This document shows positions 59,058 through 64,000 of a stretch of 64,000 bases of DNA, piece after piece. Positions within the stretch are counted from its first letter, which is position 1. Each line of letters begins with the position of its first letter. This DNA comes from Pseudomonas sp. ATCC PTA-122608. Lineage in GTDB: Bacteria; Pseudomonadota; Gammaproteobacteria; Pseudomonadales; Pseudomonadaceae. The position numbers were made by a program, and so were the translations under genes. Where the stretch lies: NCBI RefSeq assembly GCF_001952855.1, contig NZ_LPNO01000035.1, positions 406,434-470,433 on the forward strand, read 5' to 3'. Below the pieces are notes generated by a model. The model was not told the origin of the DNA and ran no database searches. It saw only the letters and a program-made list of their open reading frames with translations.

Positions 59058-59555
59058 TCAGACGTTACCCGGCTTCTTGAACAGATCAACCATCAGCAAC
59101 AACGCACCCAAGGTGATCGCGATATCCGCAAGATTGAATACGCCTGTATGCAGCGAGCCGACATTCACCACCATGTAATCGACAACATGGCCGTCACGCA
59201 ATACCCGGTCGATCAGATTCCCGGCGCCGCCCAGGGCAATCAGAAAAAGCGGCGCGGCCTTGCGCAGGGAATGGTTCCAGTTCTTCCAGGCCCAATAACC
59301 GGCCCAACACACTACGGCGGCCACACCGACGATAAAGATCAGTTGCTTGACCTGGGTTGGCAAACCAGCGCCGAGGCTGAGGAATGCGCCCGGGTTCAGG
59401 CTCAGTTCCAACGCCATGTTCACCGGGCTTGAACCGAACCGGAACGTCGTGGCTTGCAGCGAAAACAGCGCCAGCAGTTTGATCAACTGGTCCAGGGCAA
59501 TAAAGGCAATGCCCATCAGCACAGCAAAGCTTCGTCCTCTCAAAGCGTCCTGCAT
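59058..59555 (-). CDS. lspA: Signal peptidase II (LspA) paralogue
   Basis: A 165-residue aspartyl protease with four transmembrane helices. The family motifs are readable: LDQLIK near the N terminus, LNPGAFLSLG (NxGAF motif), GGAGNLIDRV, HVVDYM with the first catalytic Asp and FNLADIAI with the second. It cleaves lipoprotein signal peptides after diacylation. It is not beside ileS as the housekeeping lspA of Pseudomonas normally is, so this is probably a second copy. The start was set at MQDALRGRS (59555); the frame extends 27 codons further upstream. Confidence 0.85.
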   Translation of the reverse strand: MQDALRGRSFAVLMGIAFIALDQLIKLLALFSLQATTFRFGSSPVNMALELSLNPGAFLSLGAGLPTQVKQLIFIVGVAAVVCWAGYWAWKNWNHSLRKAAPLFLIALGGAGNLIDRVLRDGHVVDYMVVNVGSLHTGVFNLADIAITLGALLLMVDLFKKPGNV

Positions 59556-59711
59556 CTTCAACGTTCCACTCCTTCGTGTGTTTTCGCCTGAATCGGCGGC
59601 GGCCAGAAGATATCGCACGGCCTGCGCAGCGTCCATCTTTGCACCAGCAGCCTGCCTGGTGCCGGTGTTTCAGGTATCCTCCGCGCCCCGCTCAACAACT
59701 ATTCCCAAACC

Positions 59712-60635
59712 ATGCCAGAACAAAACATGCAGGCCCTGTTGGAGTCGATCCTCGACGAAGTTCGTCCACTGATCGGCCTCGGCAAGGTCGCCGATTACAT
59801 CCCCGCACTGGCCGACGTACCGGCGCAGCAACTGGGCATTGCCGTGTATGGCAATGACGGCTCGTTCTATTGCGCGGGCGATGCTCACACGCTGTTCTCC
59901 GTGCAGAGCATCTCCAAGGTGTTCAGCCTGGTGCAGGCCATCGACCATGGCGGCGAAAGTATCTGGGAGCGCCTGGGCCACGAACCGTCGGGGCAGCCGT
60001 TCAACTCCATGGTGCAGCTGGAGTTTGAGCGCGGGCGGCCACGTAACCCGTTTATCAACGCCGGGGCATTGGTGATCTGCGACATCAACCAATCGCGCTT
60101 TGCTGTACCGATCCTGTCCATGCGCGACTTCGTGCGGCGGCTGTCGGGCAACCCGCAGATCCTGGTCAACAGCGTCGTGGCTGAATCCGAAGCCCAGCAC
60201 GGTGCGCGCAATGCGGCGATGGCATACCTGATGAAGTCGTTCGGCAACTTCCACAATGATGTGGATGCGGTGCTGCACAGCTACTTCAACTACTGCGCGT
60301 TGCAGATGAGCTGCCTGGATTTGGCCAAGGCGTTTTGCTTTCTGGCGAATGAAGGCGTGTGCACTCACAGCGGCGAGCAGATTCTGACGGCGCGCCAGAC
60401 CAAGCAAGTGAACTCGATCATGGCCACCAGCGGGCTCTATGACGAGGCGGGGAATTTTGCTTATCGCGTTGGCTTGCCAGGCAAGAGCGGGGTAGGCGGC
60501 GGGATTCTCGCGGTAGTGCCGGGGCAGTTTACGGTGTGCGTCTGGTCGCCGGAGTTGAATGCAGCGGGCAATTCGCTGGCGGGGATGAAGGCGTTGGAGT
60601 TGTTGAGCGAGCGGATTGGGTGGTCGGTGTTCTAG
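59712..60635 (+). CDS. glsA: Glutaminase
   Basis: A 307-residue serine-dependent glutaminase (GlsA/GlsB family) hydrolysing glutamine to glutamate and ammonia. The catalytic Ser-x-x-Lys is in FSVQSISKVFSL. NPFINAGALV, the conserved NSVVAESEAQHGARNAAMAYLMKSFGN and GLYDEAGNFAYRVGLPGKSGVGGGILAVVPG complete the fold. It follows the lspA paralogue on the opposite strand with a short divergent gap. Confidence 0.93.
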   Translation: MPEQNMQALLESILDEVRPLIGLGKVADYIPALADVPAQQLGIAVYGNDGSFYCAGDAHTLFSVQSISKVFSLVQAIDHGGESIWERLGHEPSGQPFNSMVQLEFERGRPRNPFINAGALVICDINQSRFAVPILSMRDFVRRLSGNPQILVNSVVAESEAQHGARNAAMAYLMKSFGNFHNDVDAVLHSYFNYCALQMSCLDLAKAFCFLANEGVCTHSGEQILTARQTKQVNSIMATSGLYDEAGNFAYRVGLPGKSGVGGGILAVVPGQFTVCVWSPELNAAGNSLAGMKALELLSERIGWSVF

Positions 60636-60645
60636 GGCTTGATCG

Positions 60646-60668
60646 CTCCCACGCTTTGCGTAGGAGCG
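60646..60668. terminator. Hairpin after glutaminase, terminator-like
   Basis: GCTCCCACGC pairs with GCGTAGGAGC (one mismatch) across a TTT loop, 11 nt after the glutaminase stop and 13 nt after the converging DUF6124 stop. There is no T run; it is also related to REP sequence (TAGGAGC). Confidence 0.5.
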
Positions 60669-60680
60669 CTGGCCTAAGTT

Positions 60681-61016
60681 TTAGGCCGTTGGGTGGGTCA
60701 CATTCAGTGCCTTGTCGACCAGCAATTGAACGCCTTCGATCATGCGGCAGATGCCCAGCGCCACATTGCGTTGGGCTCCGTCGACTTCAAAGGCCAAGTG
60801 GGTGGCGATATCGCTGATGGAGGCCAGGTCCTGGGACGCGTTGACCAGCAGGGTTTCCGTGCCCAGGTCGGCGCGCACGGTGAAGAGCCCATCGGTAGGT
60901 TCGGGTATCGGTTTGCCGGGATTGAGGTAGTGGTTGATCGCGCGATAGGCCACTTCGTGCAGTGTGCTGGTGTCGAAGTCTGAATGGCCAGGGGGATTGG
61001 GGCTGTCTTTAATCAT
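60681..61016 (-). CDS. DUF6124-type small protein
   Basis: A 111-residue soluble protein resembling the Pseudomonas family I know as DUF6124: a Pro-rich start (MIKDSPNPPGHSD), then a helical part with LASISDIATHLAFEVDGAQRNVALGICRMIEGVQLLVD. Its function is unknown. GGAG 8 nt upstream supports ATG 61016; the frame is open a further 46 codons. Such genes occur in several copies per Pseudomonas genome. Confidence 0.8.
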   Translation of the reverse strand: MIKDSPNPPGHSDFDTSTLHEVAYRAINHYLNPGKPIPEPTDGLFTVRADLGTETLLVNASQDLASISDIATHLAFEVDGAQRNVALGICRMIEGVQLLVDKALNVTHPTA

Positions 61017-61407
61017 GGTGAAACTCCAAGGGAAGTGGAGCTGCCACGATTCGCGGTCAAACGAATTAGGGTGGCAGCTATACGCGGGTTGACCGACCGG
61101 TCCCAAGGAAACCCGGCATACCCGAAGGTATCCCGCGTACAGCTGCCGCGACACGATACAACAGGCGTGAAAAAAACGCCTGAGTCGATGTTGGCACAGG
61201 TGTACTTGGGAAGGCGGACGGTCAAATCCGGTCGCTGAATTGGCAGCGACGGCGAAGGTTAATCAGCCCCCGTCCGACCGACAACCTGAAACAGCTGTCG
61301 GAAAAATCCGAGAGCGGTTTCTTCCCGAACTTCATCTGTCGCCAGCCGCGCGGTCAGGTCTGCTGCTGATACTATCGACGCAATCACCCATCAGTCAGAG
61401 ACGGTCC
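61017..61407. other. Intergenic region without a recognised gene
   Basis: 391 bp between the divergent DUF6124 and M24 genes. It should hold both promoters. No convincing open frame, RNA hairpin, repeat or operator was identified by eye. Confidence 0.5.
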
Positions 61408-62094
61408 ATGTTGCCCAATCGTGTCGTCCAGACCGCCGCCAAGTCGGTGCTGCAGCAGCTCGTTACGCGAATCACGCCACAGTCAACCGAAGCCTCCATC
61501 GCCGAAATGGCGACGCAGATGCTCGCGGATTCCGGCTATCCGGAGACCTGGTATTACGACTGCCCGACCTTCGTGTTGCTGGGTTCGCGCAGTGTGGTTT
61601 CGGTGTCGGGACGCGACTATCGGCCCAGTGACGAAGCGGTTGGTTTACACAATCTGATCACGGTGGATTTGAGCCCGAGAGCAGGCAATGTGTGGGGGGA
61701 CTGTGCCCGCTCTTTCTATGTGGAGGAGGGTGTATGCAGGGCGGTGCCGACGGGGGCGGAGTTTGGCAGGGGCTATGAAGTCGAGCACCAGCTACACGCG
61801 ATGATGCGCACATTCGCCCGGCCTGAAACCACGTTCAACGACCTCCACGCATTCGCCAATGACCTGATCGCATCCGAAGGTTTCGAGAACCTCGATTTCG
61901 CTGGCAACGTCGGTCATAGCATCTGCGAACAGCGTGACCAAAGGCTCTACATCGAAGCGGGCAATCACCGGCGTCTTGAAGAGGTGGCGTGCTTTACCTT
62001 TGAGCCGCATATTCGCGAGCGAGGTGGTCGCTGGGGGTATAAGCACGAGAATATCTATTTCTTCGGCGACGAGGGTGAGGTCTGCGAGCTTTGA
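61408..62094 (+). CDS. M24-family metallopeptidase-like protein
   Basis: A 228-residue pita-bread-fold protein. All five metal-ligand positions of M24 peptidases seem present: Asp87 (ITVDLSP), Asp98 (WGDCARSF), His169 (NVGHSIC), Glu198 (FTFEPHI) and Glu213 (KHENIYFF). It is therefore probably an aminopeptidase or creatinase-like hydrolase of unknown substrate, made of the catalytic domain alone. The start was set at MLPNRVV (61408), with GAGACGG upstream; the frame is open a further 56 codons. Confidence 0.82.
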   Translation: MLPNRVVQTAAKSVLQQLVTRITPQSTEASIAEMATQMLADSGYPETWYYDCPTFVLLGSRSVVSVSGRDYRPSDEAVGLHNLITVDLSPRAGNVWGDCARSFYVEEGVCRAVPTGAEFGRGYEVEHQLHAMMRTFARPETTFNDLHAFANDLIASEGFENLDFAGNVGHSICEQRDQRLYIEAGNHRRLEEVACFTFEPHIRERGGRWGYKHENIYFFGDEGEVCEL

Positions 62095-62105
62095 AGATGG
62101 CGCAG

Positions 62106-62162
62106 GTCTCCTGAGGAGACGCGGCGCCTTCGAGTTTTTCGCGAGCAAGCTCGCTCCTACAG
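62106..62162. repeat. Hairpin plus REP unit between converging genes
   Basis: GTCTCCTGAGGAGAC (62106-62120) is a perfect 6-bp stem 12 nt after the M24 stop. It is followed by the REP core TTCGCGAGCAAGCTCGCTCC (62138-62157), whose end supplies the TAG stop of the converging FAD oxidoreductase gene. Confidence 0.7.
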
Positions 62163-63422
62163 GGAGAGGCGATCCAGCAGGCTGTACCACGCCACGCCCG
62201 CGCCGATGTAGAAGCGTTGCAAGCCATGCATCGGCAACCGTTGCAAAGGTGTCACCGGGTACGCAAATGCTGAACGGCTGTCACACAAGCGTCCCGCCAG
62301 TTGCTGGCCCAGGCTGGTACACAACGCAATCCCGCGCCCGTTGCAGCCCAGCGCCAGGGTCAAGCCGGGCGCGGGTTCGTGGACGTGGGGCATAAAGTCC
62401 CGGGTGATCGCGATCCGTCCTGCCCAGCGGTACTCGAAGTCCAGCTTGCCCAGCTGCGGAAACAACAACGCCAGCGAGCGTTCCAGGTGCGCAAAATCCG
62501 CTGGGCCGGTGGGGTCTTCGAACAGTCCGCGCCCGCCCATCAGCAAGCGACCATGGGCATCCTTGCGAAAGTACAGCAGCAGCCGTTGGGCGGTGGATAC
62601 GGTTTCCTGCCCGGGCAAAATGCTCTCTGCCGCAGCCCCGCTCAACGGTCGGGTGGCGACGATAAAGCTGTTGGCCGCGAGCACACTCTGGGCCATGCCG
62701 GGCCACAAGTCGCCGCTGTAGCCGTTGGTGGCCAGTACCACCTGGCCGGCCGACACCTGCGCGCCGCTGGCGGTTTGCAACTTCCAGCCAGCCCCCGCCT
62801 GTTGCATCGCGGTCACGGCGCTTTGCCCGTGAATGCGTACGCCCGCCGCCTGCGCTGCACGCACCAGGCCCCGAGCATAGGCCAGGGGTTGGATGGCGCC
62901 AGCGCGGCCGTCCAGCCAGCCACCGGCAAATGCCTGGCTGCCCATGCGAGCAGACACCGCGCCGGCATCCAGGCGCTGCACCGGCACTCCGCGACGCTCC
63001 CATTGTTCGGCGCGAGCATGCAGGCCCGCCACGCCTTTTTCGGAATAGGAAACCTGCATCCAGCCCTTGCGCGTGGGGGCGCAGTCAATGCCATGGCGCT
63101 GGATAAGGTTGAACACCAGGTCCGCCGAGTTGGACACGGTATGGATCAGCGGCTCGGCACGCTCGGCACCGTACATCTGCACCAGTTGATCCGGGTCGTA
63201 TTTGAGCGTCGGATTGACCTGCCCGCCATTGCGCCCGGACGCGCCCCAGCCAGGTTCGTTGGCTTCCAGCACGCATACGCTCACGCCACGTTCCGCCAGG
63301 TGCAGGGCCGTGGACAAGCCGGTGTACCCGGCGCCGACGATGGCCACGTCCACCTTCAATGACTCAGCCAGCGCGGGTGTCGGCGGTGCAGCGGGCGCGG
63401 TCGCGGCCCAGAGTGACTTCAT
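62157..63422 (-). CDS. FAD-dependent amine oxidoreductase (DAO/PuuB-like)
   Basis: A 421-residue DAO-family flavoprotein with the dinucleotide fold VAIVGAGYTGLSTALHLAERG (Gly30-x-Gly-x-x-Gly35), ASGRNGGQVNP, and near the C terminus YRWAGRIAITRDFMPHVHE and LALGCNGRGIALCTSLGQQLAG. It is of the type that oxidises gamma-glutamylputrescine or related amines. MKSLWAATAP (63422) is the family-like start, with GGAG upstream. It overlaps the ABC ATPase gene by 4 nt, so an amino-acid or opine-like uptake and catabolism operon is likely. Confidence 0.88.
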   Translation of the reverse strand: MKSLWAATAPAAPPTPALAESLKVDVAIVGAGYTGLSTALHLAERGVSVCVLEANEPGWGASGRNGGQVNPTLKYDPDQLVQMYGAERAEPLIHTVSNSADLVFNLIQRHGIDCAPTRKGWMQVSYSEKGVAGLHARAEQWERRGVPVQRLDAGAVSARMGSQAFAGGWLDGRAGAIQPLAYARGLVRAAQAAGVRIHGQSAVTAMQQAGAGWKLQTASGAQVSAGQVVLATNGYSGDLWPGMAQSVLAANSFIVATRPLSGAAAESILPGQETVSTAQRLLLYFRKDAHGRLLMGGRGLFEDPTGPADFAHLERSLALLFPQLGKLDFEYRWAGRIAITRDFMPHVHEPAPGLTLALGCNGRGIALCTSLGQQLAGRLCDSRSAFAYPVTPLQRLPMHGLQRFYIGAGVAWYSLLDRLSL

Positions 63423-64000
63423 GACACGCTCCGAGTGTTGGCGGTGGGGTGCAGCACGCGGCGCAGGAAGTCCTGGGTACGTGGTTGTTGCGGGTTGCCC
63501 AGCACCTGTTCGGCCGGCCCGCTCTCCACGATGTAGCCGCCGTGCAGGAAGCACACGCGGTCGGCCACTTCCCGGGCAAAGCCCATTTCGTGGGTGACCA
63601 CGATCATGGTCATGCCTTCATCGGCCAGGGTGCGCATCACCTCCAGCACATCGCCCACCAGTTCCGGGTCGAGGGCCGAGGTGGGTTCGTCGAACAGCAT
63701 GGCGTCGGGCTTCATCGCCAGTGCGCGGGCGATGGCCACCCGTTGTTGCTGGCCGCCGGAGAGTTGTTCCGGGTAAGCATCGGCCTTGGCTGACAGGCCG
63801 ACTTTATCCAGCAGCGCCAGGGCTTCTTCGCGGGCCTGTTTCAGCGGTTCGCCTTTGACGTAAACCGGGCCTTCCATCACGTTTTCCAGCACGGTGCGAT
63901 GGGGGAACAGGTTGAAGCGCTGGAACACCATGCCCATGCGGCTGCGCAGGGCATGCACGGTCTTGCTGCTGCGCTGCACGGTCTCGCCGAATACGCGGAT
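63419..64000 (-). CDS. Amino-acid ABC transporter ATP-binding protein, 5' end outside the window
   Basis: The C-terminal part (about 194 residues) of a polar-amino-acid ABC ATPase (GlnQ/HisP class): Q-loop GMVFQRFNLFPH, signature LSGGQQQRVAIARAL, Walker B into DEPTSALDPE, H-loop VVTHEMGFAREVADRV. The Walker A region lies beyond position 64000 and the frame stays open to the edge. Its stop overlaps the FAD oxidoreductase start, pointing to one operon for uptake and oxidation of an amine or amino acid. Confidence 0.9.
   Translation of the reverse strand: MRVFGETVQRSSKTVHALRSRMGMVFQRFNLFPHRTVLENVMEGPVYVKGEPLKQAREEALALLDKVGLSAKADAYPEQLSGGQQQRVAIARALAMKPDAMLFDEPTSALDPELVGDVLEVMRTLADEGMTMIVVTHEMGFAREVADRVCFLHGGYIVESGPAEQVLGNPQQPRTQDFLRRVLHPTANTRSVS

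Overview
The window reads as chromosomal DNA of a fluorescent-group Pseudomonas. It is GC-rich, with tightly packed operons, many LysR regulators and intergenic REP palindromes built on GAGCAAGCTC-type cores. It also carries recognisable Pseudomonas modules: a MexT-like regulator, and a 3-mercaptopropionate dioxygenase, rhodanese and LysR trio like PA2601-PA2603. No rRNA, tRNA, prophage, transposase or CRISPR array was seen. All family calls are from reading the protein sequences; no database search was run.

Layout. 0-18.6 kb is metabolic and regulatory: a GFA-family protein, LysR regulators, an aldo/keto reductase with a mandelonitrile-lyase-like cupin, a quinone reductase, a secreted 13-residue-repeat protein, pirin, a GlxA-type regulator, two convergent paralogous winged-helix/NTPase regulators, and a MexT-like regulator followed by an ABM-domain membrane protein, an amidohydrolase and YcaC. 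18.8-24.0 kb is a self-contained export operon: a small secreted protein of unknown function, a MacB-type ABC ATPase, a permease, a TolC-type outer-membrane protein and a periplasmic adaptor. 24.0-27.4 kb is the sulfur module. 27.4-28.2 kb is a gene-free nested palindrome of about 830 bp.

28.3-52.6 kb is the most interesting part: a Wzx/Wzy-type exopolysaccharide locus. On the minus strand are an RfaH-type antiterminator and two small unknown genes. On the plus strand are a Wzb-like phosphatase, Wzc, a perfect RfaH ops/JUMPstart element, Wzy, Wzx, a pyruvyltransferase, a polysaccharide-lyase-like secreted protein, an acetyltransferase, a glycosyltransferase, a PssD/PssE-like pair, ManC and Ugd. 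A second plus-strand operon resembles gfcABCD/yjbEFGH with Wza inserted. The priming glycosyltransferase (WcaJ type) and a three-gene regulatory operon lie downstream on the minus strand; that operon is a pseudo-response regulator, a catalytically degenerate EAL protein and a second winged-helix protein. The inferred product is an acidic, mannose- and glucuronate-containing, pyruvylated and possibly acetylated polysaccharide whose transcription depends on the local RfaH.

52.9-64.0 kb returns to metabolism: an AraC regulator and a divergent unknown gene; a LacI-controlled sugar module (oxidoreductase, TIM-barrel isomerase, NupG-type transporter) with a perfect 18-bp operator palindrome; an lspA paralogue; glutaminase; a DUF6124 protein; an M24 peptidase-like protein; and an FAD oxidoreductase coupled to an amino-acid ABC ATPase that runs off the window.
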